This document shows, piece by piece, positions 1 through 6,444 of a stretch of 8,659 bases of DNA. The translations under genes were made by a program, and so were the position numbers. How positions within the stretch are numbered: the stretch's first letter is position 1; every line of letters starts with the position of its first letter. The notes below the pieces were generated by a model. That model did not search any database. It saw only the letters and a program-made list of their open reading frames with translations, and was not told the origin of the DNA. The DNA is from Legionella genomosp. 1 (GTDB taxonomy: Bacteria > Pseudomonadota > Gammaproteobacteria > Legionellales > Legionellaceae): positions 1-8,659 of the forward strand of contig CAMBDN010000103.1 of the NCBI GenBank assembly GCA_945865355.1, given 5' to 3'.

Positions 1-210
1 GGGGGAGAGGGTTCAAATGGTTGGTACCATGTTACTTTGAGTGAGGGGCGAAATCGTGAGGTTCGTCGCTTATGGGAGTCTCAAGGTGTAGAAGTCAGCC
101 GTTTGATCCGGATTCGTTATGGTCAGCTTCATATGCCACGATCGCTTGCAAGGGGTGAGTTTGTGGAGTTGTCGATCAAGGAAGTGGACGCCTTTGTATC
201 TAATTTATAA
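1..210 (+). CDS. rluB: RluB-type 23S rRNA pseudouridine synthase, C-terminal fragment
   Basis: This is the last 69 codons of a gene that begins before the window; frame 1 is open from base 1 to the TAA at 208-210. The peptide has the C-terminal signature of the RsuA/RluB/RluE/RluF family: a WYHVTLSEGRNREVRRLWES stretch (about residues 8-27 of the fragment) followed by VSRLIRIRYG. The long 'EGRNREVRRLWES' form and the 'RIRYG' ending fit RluB, which makes a pseudouridine at position 2605 (E. coli numbering) in 23S rRNA helix 93, better than RsuA or RluE/F. The catalytic aspartate and the N-terminal S4 domain lie upstream and cannot be checked. The next gene, rlmD, also modifies 23S rRNA. The family is secure; the RluB assignment is slightly less so because only the tail is visible. 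Confidence 0.87.
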   Translation, partial: GGEGSNGWYHVTLSEGRNREVRRLWESQGVEVSRLIRIRYGQLHMPRSLARGEFVELSIKEVDAFVSNL

Positions 211-338
211 ACACTCGTACTGTAGAACGGTAGCCCGTAAGAACGAAGCGGATGATGTGATCGTCCATAACGCTCCCTTCAATCGACGCATACCCTCCGG
301 ACGACATGGTTTGATGAGTAATTATTACCAGGTGAAAA
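211..338. other. rluB-rlmD spacer with possible degraded REP-like sequence
   Basis: This 128-bp gap holds no credible gene. Bases 221-310 contain 48 G or C in 90 (about 53% by hand count), which appears richer than the flanking genes. A short motif starting at 230 (GTAGCCCGTAAG, then CGAAGCGG to 251) resembles one arm of the palindromic repeats scattered through Legionella-like genomes, but the returning arm (CGGGCTAC) is absent. A 6-bp inverted repeat, TCGTCC at 261-266 and GGACGA at 299-304, brackets a 32-nt interval. No convincing promoter or T-run terminator was found. The spacer may be degraded repeat or a structured leader for rlmD. Confidence 0.35.
330..335 (+). promoter_or_regulatory. 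Ribosome binding site of rlmD
   Basis: AGGTGA lies just upstream of the ATG at 339; its AGG core ends 6 nt before the start. This supports 339 as the true rlmD start, which also gives a family-typical N terminus leading straight into the TRAM domain. Confidence 0.6.
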
Positions 339-1673
339 ATGAGTAGAAAGCAACAGCGCCTCCCGTCAACGCCAATGACGGTTCGAATTGAAAAATTTAG
401 TCATGATGGGCGCGGTATTGCGCGTATAGAGGGTAAGACTACATTTATCCAGAATGCTCTTCCTGATGAAACAGTAACCTTTCAATATATTCGGAAAAAA
501 AAGGATTTTGATGAAGGGCGAGTATTGTCTGTTACTGAGTCGTCTGTGCACCGTGTAGAGCCACGTTGCCCGCATTATTCACTTTGTGGCGGTTGCTCGT
601 TGCAGCATCTTGATGGGGATACGCAAATTTATGAAAAACAAAAGAAGCTGTTGGATTTGTTAGAGCGCATAGGCCGCAATCAACCAGATACTTTATTGGA
701 ACCATTAACGAGTTCGCTTTGGCATTATCGAAATAAAGCACGTTTAAGTGTGCGTTATGTTGAAAAAAAGCAAGCAACGCTTGTTGGTTTTAGAGAAAAA
801 AATAACCCCCGCTACATTACAGAAATTAATCAATGTCCCGTTTTAAATGAGCGGATTGATACGGAAATTGCTCGGTTACGTCAGATGCTAGACGCGTTTG
901 ACGCGCCTGAGACGATTGCTCAAATTGAGGTCGCAGCGGGCGATGATGAAGTTGCGTTGATTTTTCGTAATTTATTGCCATTAAGTTTACATGATGAAGA
1001 AAAAATCAGGGAATTTGCCCGGGATACTCACTTTCGAGTTTTTCTACAACCGGGTGGTGCTGATAGTGTATATTTGTTTTATCCTGAGGATGGCAATCAT
1101 TTATTAACTTATCGGTTACCCGAAGATAATATTTCTTTGCAATTCCACCCCACTGATTTTACCCAAGTTAACGCCGGATTAAATCGACTGATGGTGCAGC
1201 AAGCGCTAAAGTTACTGGCATTGGAGCCGCAAGATACAGTGCTTGATTTGTTTTGTGGTTTGGGTAATTTTTCATTACCTTTGGCAAAGCATTGTGCACA
1301 TGTAATCGGGGTAGAAGGGAGTGCGGCGATGGTGTTGCGCGCGAGGATGAATGCAAAATCAAACGGATTAACAAATACAGAGTTCTTGTGTGCAAATTTG
1401 GAAGATGAATCAGCGCTTGCTGCTCTGAGTCATCATAAGATATCAAAGGTACTTCTTGATCCACCGCGGACAGGGGCAATGGAGATTGTGAAGAACATTC
1501 ACAAAATTAATCCACAACGTATTGTTTATGTATCGTGTAATCCAGCTACTTTAGCCAGGGATGCTGATATTTTGGTAAATCAACAAGGATTTAGAATGGT
1601 GGCAGCTGGGGTAATGGATATGTTTCCTCATACAGCGCATGTGGAGTCAATTGCCTTATTTGAAAAGGGATAA
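339..1673 (+). CDS. rlmD: 23S rRNA (uracil-1939-C5)-methyltransferase RlmD (RumA)
   Basis: SAM-dependent enzyme that methylates C5 of U1939 (E. coli numbering) in 23S rRNA. The 444-aa product is close to the usual length (E. coli about 433). An N-terminal TRAM RNA-binding domain (about residues 10-68) is followed by the iron-sulfur cluster cysteines C77, C83, C86 (CPHYSLCGGC) and C166 (NQCPVL), spaced as in RlmD. The C-terminal Rossmann methyltransferase domain has the SAM-binding DLFCGLGNF (303-311), the DPPRTG motif (374-379) and the nucleophilic cysteine C400 in YVSCNPATLARD. The complete Fe-S cysteine set favours RlmD over TrmA, and the length and motif order favour it over RlmC. The stop is 2 nt before relA, the same order as in many gammaproteobacteria, so the two are probably co-transcribed. 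No defect is visible. Confidence 0.97.
   Translation: MSRKQQRLPSTPMTVRIEKFSHDGRGIARIEGKTTFIQNALPDETVTFQYIRKKKDFDEGRVLSVTESSVHRVEPRCPHYSLCGGCSLQHLDGDTQIYEKQKKLLDLLERIGRNQPDTLLEPLTSSLWHYRNKARLSVRYVEKKQATLVGFREKNNPRYITEINQCPVLNERIDTEIARLRQMLDAFDAPETIAQIEVAAGDDEVALIFRNLLPLSLHDEEKIREFARDTHFRVFLQPGGADSVYLFYPEDGNHLLTYRLPEDNISLQFHPTDFTQVNAGLNRLMVQQALKLLALEPQDTVLDLFCGLGNFSLPLAKHCAHVIGVEGSAAMVLRARMNAKSNGLTNTEFLCANLEDESALAALSHHKISKVLLDPPRTGAMEIVKNIHKINPQRIVYVSCNPATLARDADILVNQQGFRMVAAGVMDMFPHTAHVESIALFEKG
1665..1670 (+). promoter_or_regulatory. Ribosome binding site of relA
   Basis: AAGGGA sits inside the last codons of rlmD, 5 nt before the ATG at 1676. relA translation therefore begins from within the rlmD transcript, consistent with coupling of the two genes. 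Confidence 0.6.
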
Positions 1674-1675
1674 TT

Positions 1676-3886
1676 ATGGTCAAGGTAAAGGAAGGGACGC
1701 CCCTCTTACCAGATGGAACGATTGATGTTGAGCAATGGCTTCATCATTTAGGCAGTAAGGGATATTTTCAAGACCTAGAATTGATCCGCAATGCATGCAC
1801 CTTAAGTCAATTGGCTGGGCATGAACATGCAACGGAAACGGGCGAGTCTTGCTTGCAGCAAGGTCTTGCCATGGCTGATATTTTAGCCGATCTGGAAGTT
1901 GACCAAGAAACGTTAGCAGCAGCCGTTGTTTTTCCCAGTGTTCATTATGCAGAGTTGTCTCTAGAAGATGTTGCTGAACAATTAGGCGAGAATATTGCAA
2001 GGCTAGTTAAAGGGATTGAAAAAATGAGTGCCATTGCCAATATACAGGCACTGGACAAGTATCCCCAAAATAAACTCCAAATCGATAATGTTCGTAAAAT
2101 GTTGCTCGCAATGGTTGATGATGTGCGAGTGGTATTGATTAAGCTTGCGGAGCGCTTGTGTGTATTGCGCACCTCTTCGCCCATGCCAACTGAAATGCGT
2201 CGGCAGATTGCAAGAGAAGCGATGGAAATATACGCCCCTCTTGCTAATCGGTTAGGGATTGGTGCTATCAAATGGGAAATGGAAGATTTAGCTTTCCGTC
2301 ATCTGTATCCTGATGAATACAAAGCAATAGCTAAAGGATTAAAAGCCAAGCGTCTGGACAGAGATCGTTATGTTAATTTAATTGTTGATATATTAAATCA
2401 ACATATGAAGTCTATGGTCGTTGAACGTTTTGCCGTCTATGGACGTTCTAAACATATTCACAGTATCTATCGGAAAATGATTCGTAAAAACGTTGCTCTA
2501 GAAGAAATTTATGATGCTACAGCAGTGCGGATCTTAGTAGAAACGACAGAACAATGCTACGAAGTGTTAGGTCTAGTGCATTCCCTATGGCGTCAGGTCA
2601 GTGACGAGTTTGATGATTATGTTATTAACCCCAAGCTGAATGGGTATCAATCGTTACATACAGCAGTTGTAGGTCCAGAGGACCGGGTTTTTGAAGTGCA
2701 GATTCGTACTTTCCAAATGCATGATCAGGCAGAAATGGGTGTGGCCGCACATTGGAAATACAAGGAAGGTGGGGTTCAGCATAAAGAAAGTCATGAACGT
2801 AAAATCGAATGGTTACGAGAAGTATTAGCGTGGCACCGTGAAATGGCTACAAATAAAGGGGTTTCCGAGTCGATCGAGGCGGAGTTTCTTGAAGATAGGG
2901 TTTATGTGTTCACGCCGGATGGAGACGTCCTTGATTTACCACAAGGAGTCACTCCACTTGATTTTGCATACCATGTGCATAGTGAGATTGGGCATCGCTG
3001 CCGTGGCGCTAAGGTTAATGGACATATTGTGCCGTTGACTTATGCCTTAAAAACAGGTGATAAAGTTGAAGTATTAACGGGTAAGGAAACGAAGCCATCA
3101 CGTGACTGGATTAACCCTCATTTAAATTACTTAAAAACATCTCGCGCTAAAGCTAAGGTTTTGCATTGGTTCAAGATGCAAGACTATGATAAGAATAAAG
3201 AAGAAGGTCATGAGTTGATCGATAAGGAATTAAAAACCTTAGGTATCAAAGTTGACCGATTACATGATGTGGTGCTCGCGCTTAATTTTAAGCGTCTTGA
3301 TGACTTGCTTGCAGCAATTGGTCGTGGAGATATTAAGATCGGGCAGGTTTTGAGCCGAATAACACCAACATCAGCCGAATCTACAGAAGATATTATACAA
3401 AATTTTGTTAAACCACATCATAAACCAGAGGTTTCGGGAAGTGATCTTCGTATTGAAGGGGTCGGTAATTTATTGACCCACATGGCACGCTGTTGTCAGC
3501 CAGTACCGGGTGATCAGGTGATTGGTTATATTACGTTGGGACGCGGTGTATCTGTTCATCGACAGGATTGCTCCAATATTCTGCATGCAGCAGAACGTCA
3601 GCGACAGCGTTTTTTAGCGGTCAGTTGGGGGGTTGCCACCCGTGAGCAGTATGTGGTTGATATATTAATCAAGGCGTTTGACCGCTCAGGTCTTTTACGC
3701 GACATTACCGCGCTGCTTTCTAATGAGCGAGCGCATGTCTTTTCTTTGCAAACTAAAACGAACAAACCAGAGAACACAAGCTACATAACGCTTACTGTTG
3801 AAATAGATGGCTTAAATAGTTTATCAAGGTTACTCAGTAAGCTCGGACAAGTTCCTAACGTTTTAGAGGCACGGCGGCAGGTTTGA
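1676..3886 (+). CDS. relA: GTP pyrophosphokinase RelA, (p)ppGpp synthetase I
   Basis: Ribosome-associated enzyme that makes (p)ppGpp from ATP and GTP/GDP when uncharged tRNA enters the A site, driving the stringent response. The 736-aa product matches E. coli RelA (744 aa) in length and domain order. The N-terminal pseudo-hydrolase region (about 30-165) lacks the metal-binding HD pair: the stretch near 83-90 reads AVVFPSVH where bifunctional SpoT/Rel proteins carry HDTVED-like residues. The synthetase domain (about 225-365) has YGRSKHIHSIYRK (255-267), the catalytic-site D280 in YDATAVRI, NGYQSLHT (322-329) and EVQIRT (340-345). Its EFDD (311-314) is the acidic 'ExDD' signature of synthetase-only RelA, where SpoT has 'RxKD'. 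TGS (about 405-470), helical, zinc-finger (C606, C607, H628, C632) and ACT/RRM (about 657-736) domains follow. Hydrolysis would need a separate SpoT outside this window. Confidence 0.97.
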   Translation: MVKVKEGTPLLPDGTIDVEQWLHHLGSKGYFQDLELIRNACTLSQLAGHEHATETGESCLQQGLAMADILADLEVDQETLAAAVVFPSVHYAELSLEDVAEQLGENIARLVKGIEKMSAIANIQALDKYPQNKLQIDNVRKMLLAMVDDVRVVLIKLAERLCVLRTSSPMPTEMRRQIAREAMEIYAPLANRLGIGAIKWEMEDLAFRHLYPDEYKAIAKGLKAKRLDRDRYVNLIVDILNQHMKSMVVERFAVYGRSKHIHSIYRKMIRKNVALEEIYDATAVRILVETTEQCYEVLGLVHSLWRQVSDEFDDYVINPKLNGYQSLHTAVVGPEDRVFEVQIRTFQMHDQAEMGVAAHWKYKEGGVQHKESHERKIEWLREVLAWHREMATNKGVSESIEAEFLEDRVYVFTPDGDVLDLPQGVTPLDFAYHVHSEIGHRCRGAKVNGHIVPLTYALKTGDKVEVLTGKETKPSRDWINPHLNYLKTSRAKAKVLHWFKMQDYDKNKEEGHELIDKELKTLGIKVDRLHDVVLALNFKRLDDLLAAIGRGDIKIGQVLSRITPTSAESTEDIIQNFVKPHHKPEVSGSDLRIEGVGNLLTHMARCCQPVPGDQVIGYITLGRGVSVHRQDCSNILHAAERQRQRFLAVSWGVATREQYVVDILIKAFDRSGLLRDITALLSNERAHVFSLQTKTNKPENTSYITLTVEIDGLNSLSRLLSKLGQVPNVLEARRQV

Positions 3887-3898
3887 TTCTTGTAATTA

Positions 3899-3919
3899 TT
3901 TCCCACGTTTAAACGGAAA
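3899..3919. repeat. Inverted repeat in relA 3' spacer (CGTTTAAACG core)
   Basis: A perfect 10-bp palindrome, CGTTTAAACG (3906-3915), is framed by TTTCC at 3899-3903 and GGAAA at 3915-3919, which can also pair. It lies 13 bp after relA in a convergent spacer. No T-run follows on either strand, so a Rho-independent terminator is not demonstrated. A weak transcription end signal or a protein-binding palindrome are both possible. Confidence 0.35.
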
Positions 3920-3936
3920 GACATATTTCGTCCAAT

Positions 3937-3964
3937 GATGAGATAGCCATCAAATGGTGTCATC
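3937..3964. terminator. Possible hairpin between the convergent relA and DUF498 genes
   Basis: GATGA (3937-3941) pairs with TCATC (3960-3964). Inside it, CCAT (3947-3950) and ATGG (3954-3957) form a second stem around a 3-nt CAA loop, with an asymmetric internal loop between the stems. The position, between the stops of two converging genes, suits a bidirectional terminator. The stem is A+T-rich and interrupted, and there is no U tract, so this is tentative. Confidence 0.25.
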
Positions 3965-3970
3965 AATAAA

Positions 3971-4354
3971 TTATAAATCGGAAGGTTTTGCAAAAATTAT
4001 CCCTGCAACAACACGGCGCTGCTCACTTAATAGCACATTGAAGGTGCGACTGGCGGCTCCTATTGACATGCATTCGATGCCTACTCGTTGTTTTGATAAG
4101 TACGCCATGATGGTTATGGGGATTAATGTACCTGGTTGTTGGTGTCCAATAATAATGATTTCCGGATTTAGTTGAAGCGCTTTCTCTAGATTTTTTTCAT
4201 CTAATTCTTGTAGCGAATGGATATGCCATGGGGAAATGATAGTATCCCTATGGATAATGACACTATTTTGATAAGACGAGTTGCCGGCAGTTATATGTGT
4301 TGTTGTATATGAGCGAATCGCATTGTTATCAGCAGGTTCTAATTGGATATGCAT
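3971..4354 (-). CDS. Mth938-like (DUF498 / NDUFAF3-type) small protein
   Basis: The 127-aa product resembles the Mth938-like domain family (Pfam DUF498), which includes mitochondrial complex I assembly factor NDUFAF3; the biochemical role of the bacterial members is unknown to me. Supporting features are a strand-rich N terminus, SPWHIHSLQELDEKNL (41-56), NPEIIIIG (63-70), and the C-terminal signature VGIECM then AASRTFNVLLSEQRRVVAGI (91-96 and 100-119), which corresponds to the family's 'GIGVEVMDT-AACRTYN-L-EGR-V-A' pattern. There is no signal peptide or membrane segment, so it is probably cytosolic. I chose the ATG at 4354 because MHIQLE matches typical family starts; a TTG at 4366 would add four residues (MSNT), and neither has a strong Shine-Dalgarno. 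It converges on relA and diverges from alaC, so it forms its own transcription unit. Confidence 0.83.
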   Translation of the reverse strand: MHIQLEPADNNAIRSYTTTHITAGNSSYQNSVIIHRDTIISPWHIHSLQELDEKNLEKALQLNPEIIIIGHQQPGTLIPITIMAYLSKQRVGIECMSIGAASRTFNVLLSEQRRVVAGIIFAKPSDL

Positions 4355-4374
4355 GGTGTTTGACAACTTGATAA

Positions 4375-4398
4375 TTTATACTGCTCACCATTGTATCA
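4375..4398. promoter_or_regulatory. Divergent promoter region between the DUF498 gene and alaC
   Basis: On the + strand TATACT (4377-4382) is a good -10 hexamer that would start alaC transcription near 4389, just upstream of its ribosome binding site; the matching -35 (TGGTGT near 4354-4359) is poor. On the minus strand the same bases read TATAAA (4380-4375). A second minus-strand candidate, the extended -10 TGATACAAT (4398-4390), would start near 4383, giving a leader of about 30 nt to the ATG at 4354. The overlapping, nearly symmetric -10 elements suggest a bidirectional promoter. This is motif inspection only. Confidence 0.4.
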
Positions 4399-4399
4399 C

Positions 4400-4404
4400 A
4401 GGGG
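4400..4404 (+). promoter_or_regulatory. Ribosome binding site that fixes the alaC start
   Basis: AGGGG lies 8 nt before the ATG at 4413. The same frame is open back to an ATG at 4281, but those extra 44 codons overlap the minus-strand gene and have no counterpart in AlaC, so this site decides for 4413. Confidence 0.65.
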
Positions 4405-4412
4405 TTAACAAC

Positions 4413-5597
4413 ATGAGCCAGTTTGAACGAATTAAGCGTCTCCCACCTTATGTATTTAATACACTAAATCAGCTGAAAGCAGAAGCGCGGGCGCGAGGCG
4501 AGGATATTATTGATTTTGGGATGGGAAATCCGGATCAACCCACGCCAAAACATATCGTTGATAAATTACTTGAAACAGCTGAGCGTCCTGACACTCATCG
4601 TTACTCCATGTCCAAGGGAATACCCAGGTTACGTCGTGCAATGGCCTCATGGTATGAACGAAACTATGATATTAAATTAAATAGTGAAACACAGGTGCTA
4701 ACGACCATCGGCTCGAAGGAAGGGTTGGCGCATCTGGCTTTGGCTATTTCTGGGCCGGGTGATACGGTTCTTGTTCCTGATCCAGCCTATCCAATCCATA
4801 CCTACGGATTTGTGATTGCAGGGGCCAACGTCAAGCAAGTTCCTTTGATCGATGAGGCTCAATTTTTGGTCGCACTTGAACAAGCCATTTCACAAGTTTG
4901 GCCAAAACCGAAGGCTATCGTCATTAATTTTCCTGCTAACCCGAGCACTCATTGCGTGGAATATGCTTTTTTTGAAGAAATTATTGCGTTAGCAAAACGG
5001 CATGAAATATGGGTTATTCACGATTTAGCGTATGCGGATATTGTTTTTGATGGCTACAAAGCCCCTTCAATTTTGCAAGTACCAGGTGCTATCGATATCG
5101 CAATTGAAACGTATTCATTGTCTAAATCATACAATATGCCAGGTTGGCGCGTTGGCTTTGCTTGTGGAAATGAAGAATTAGTTGCGGCCTTAACGCGTAT
5201 TAAATCATACCTGGATTATGGTACGTTTACCCCAATCCAAGTTGCAGCAATTGCTGCTTTAGAAGGTCCCGATGATTGTGTGCATGAGATACGCAACCTT
5301 TATGAACAGCGACGTAATGTCTTGTGTGATGGTTTGAATGACTTGGGGTGGCCTGTTACTAGGCCAAAAGCGACCATGTTTGTTTGGGCACCAATCCCTG
5401 CTTTGTATAGTCACTTAGGTTCGCTGGAATTTAGTAAATATTTATTGAAAGAAGCACACGTAGCCGTTTCGCCCGGTATCGGCTTTGGCCAGTTGGGGGA
5501 TGGTTTTGTGCGCTTTGGCCTTATAGAAAATACACAGCGTACGCGTCAAGCCTTGCGAAACTTGAAATTGCTCTTTCGGCGAGATGGGCTCGTTTAA
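4413..5597 (+). CDS. alaC: Alanine transaminase AlaC (PLP-dependent aminotransferase)
   Basis: Fold-type I aminotransferase of class I/II. AlaC is a main glutamate-pyruvate aminotransferase of E. coli, making L-alanine from pyruvate and glutamate. The 394-aa product shows close residue-by-residue resemblance to E. coli AlaC/YfdZ (412 aa): RIKRLPPYVFN (6-16), GEDIIDFGMGNPD (29-41), TIGSKEGLAHL (98-108), VPDPAYPIH (121-129), FPANPS (173-178), HDLAYADIVFDG (203-214), the PLP lysine K238 in SLSKSYNMPGWRVGF, and the substrate-carboxylate arginine R367 in VRFGLIEN. N176, D204 and Y207 occupy the expected cofactor-contact positions. The N-terminal tail is a few residues shorter than in E. coli. Other names for related enzymes (LL-diaminopimelate or aspartate aminotransferase) fit less well. 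It is the first gene of a tight three-gene + strand unit with the RpfE-like gene and recJ. Confidence 0.95.
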   Translation: MSQFERIKRLPPYVFNTLNQLKAEARARGEDIIDFGMGNPDQPTPKHIVDKLLETAERPDTHRYSMSKGIPRLRRAMASWYERNYDIKLNSETQVLTTIGSKEGLAHLALAISGPGDTVLVPDPAYPIHTYGFVIAGANVKQVPLIDEAQFLVALEQAISQVWPKPKAIVINFPANPSTHCVEYAFFEEIIALAKRHEIWVIHDLAYADIVFDGYKAPSILQVPGAIDIAIETYSLSKSYNMPGWRVGFACGNEELVAALTRIKSYLDYGTFTPIQVAAIAALEGPDDCVHEIRNLYEQRRNVLCDGLNDLGWPVTRPKATMFVWAPIPALYSHLGSLEFSKYLLKEAHVAVSPGIGFGQLGDGFVRFGLIENTQRTRQALRNLKLLFRRDGLV

Positions 5598-5598
5598 T

Positions 5599-6444
5599 AT
5601 GGATATTGTTATTAATGGCGAGATAGATAAGTTGCCAGATGCGCATGTGCTTATCCCACATCATGGCCATTTTTATCAAAATATATCTGCTTGTTTGGGA
5701 TATTCAAAGGATTACCCACCCCTGGCTGATTTATTACGACGTTATCATGGATTAGAGGGGCAGTGGTTAATCGTCTCTCCTATACATTGGCAGGCGACGC
5801 ATAATGATGCGATGATTATTGCCAGTGGTCATGAGCTGCAATTATCTGAGCAGGAGTCACAACGGTGGTTTGCCGCATTTAGTGATTTTGTAGCGGCAGA
5901 TTTCATGGACACGTATTACCATGATGCTCATATTTGGCTTCTACGGTGCGATGGAAAACCCCTAATTGTTGCTAAGGGGGTGAGCACGCTGCATCATCAA
6001 TCGATGATGCCAGAATTGCGGGCACTCGATTCTACATTATACTGGCAGCGATTTATCACTGAAAATCAAATGTATTTTAGCTCGCACCCATTAAATAAAG
6101 ATCGTGATAAATGTTATGACATTAATGGTATTTGGATCTGGGGCAACGGTGCCCCAGAAAATCGAACACAAAAGCCTTTTGTTTGCTTTGATCCAGGCCT
6201 CGTCAAATTGGCAAATTTATTGTCCACAACGGTGAGTATTTATGCGGCTTCTGCCGCTTACTCCAAAAATGTTTTGTTATTGTGCAATCAGCTAAGTCCA
6301 ATGCAACAGACGGCTTTAAATACACATTTACAACAACATACCGTTCGTTGGTATTGGAATAATGTCGCTTATCAAAGCCAGCCAAACACCTGGTGGTCGC
6401 GCTTTAGAGGGCTATTCAAAAGGGAAACTATCAATGCTGATTAA
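5599..6444 (+). CDS. RpfE/COG4255-family conserved protein of unknown function
   Basis: The 281-aa product appears to belong to the uncharacterised family containing Xanthomonas RpfE (COG4255), sometimes labelled 'phosphoglycerate mutase' or 'regulatory protein', and recurrently found next to recJ. Visible conserved-looking blocks are HVLIPHHG (16-23), DLLRRYHGLEG (44-54), the probable signature SPIHWQATHNDAMI (60-73), NGIWIWGNGAP (176-186) and an aromatic-basic tail TWWSRFRGLFKR (264-275). No signal peptide or transmembrane segment is evident, and no catalytic motif I can name confidently. Start choice: the ATG at 5599 lies 1 nt after the alaC stop; an in-frame ATG at 5584 would overlap alaC by 14 nt and add MGSFN, and neither has a strong Shine-Dalgarno. 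Its last 11 nt overlap recJ. The family call is by memory of motifs and context. Confidence 0.78.
   Translation: MDIVINGEIDKLPDAHVLIPHHGHFYQNISACLGYSKDYPPLADLLRRYHGLEGQWLIVSPIHWQATHNDAMIIASGHELQLSEQESQRWFAAFSDFVAADFMDTYYHDAHIWLLRCDGKPLIVAKGVSTLHHQSMMPELRALDSTLYWQRFITENQMYFSSHPLNKDRDKCYDINGIWIWGNGAPENRTQKPFVCFDPGLVKLANLLSTTVSIYAASAAYSKNVLLLCNQLSPMQQTALNTHLQQHTVRWYWNNVAYQSQPNTWWSRFRGLFKRETINAD
6418..6425 (+). promoter_or_regulatory. Ribosome binding site that fixes the recJ start, inside the RpfE-like gene
   Basis: AAAAGGGA is 8 nt before the ATG at 6434, a near-ideal site embedded in the coding end of the upstream gene (Phe-Lys-Arg-Glu region). It decides for 6434 over the in-frame ATG at 6362, which lacks such a site and would add 24 residues unlike RecJ. 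Confidence 0.7.

Noticed and set aside
119..346. A 75-codon + strand open frame starting inside rluB and running through the spacer
   Set aside because: It is out of frame with the clear rluB tail, has no ribosome binding site, shows no family resemblance and overlaps the rlmD start; it is a chance frame.
1168..2271. Several minus-strand open frames of about 100 codons opposite rlmD and relA
   Set aside because: They are antisense to strongly conserved genes, lack ribosome binding sites and show no recognisable domains.
1676..3886. Reading the RelA gene as SpoT or a bifunctional Rel
   Set aside because: The HD hydrolase residues are missing and the synthetase loop has the acidic EFDD signature, so synthetase-only RelA fits; the rlmD neighbour agrees.
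4360..4382. Consensus-like TTGACA (4360-4365) as the -35 for TATACT (4377-4382)
   Set aside because: The spacer is only 11 bp, far from the 16-18 bp needed; no good -10 lies at the correct distance from this TTGACA.
4281..4412. Longer alaC starting at 4281
   Set aside because: The 44 extra residues have no AlaC counterpart and lie antisense to the DUF498 gene; AGGGG at 4400-4404 fits the ATG at 4413.
6362..6433. Longer recJ starting at 6362
   Set aside because: The added 24 residues are the shifted frame of the upstream gene, and no Shine-Dalgarno precedes 6362, whereas AAAAGGGA precedes 6434.
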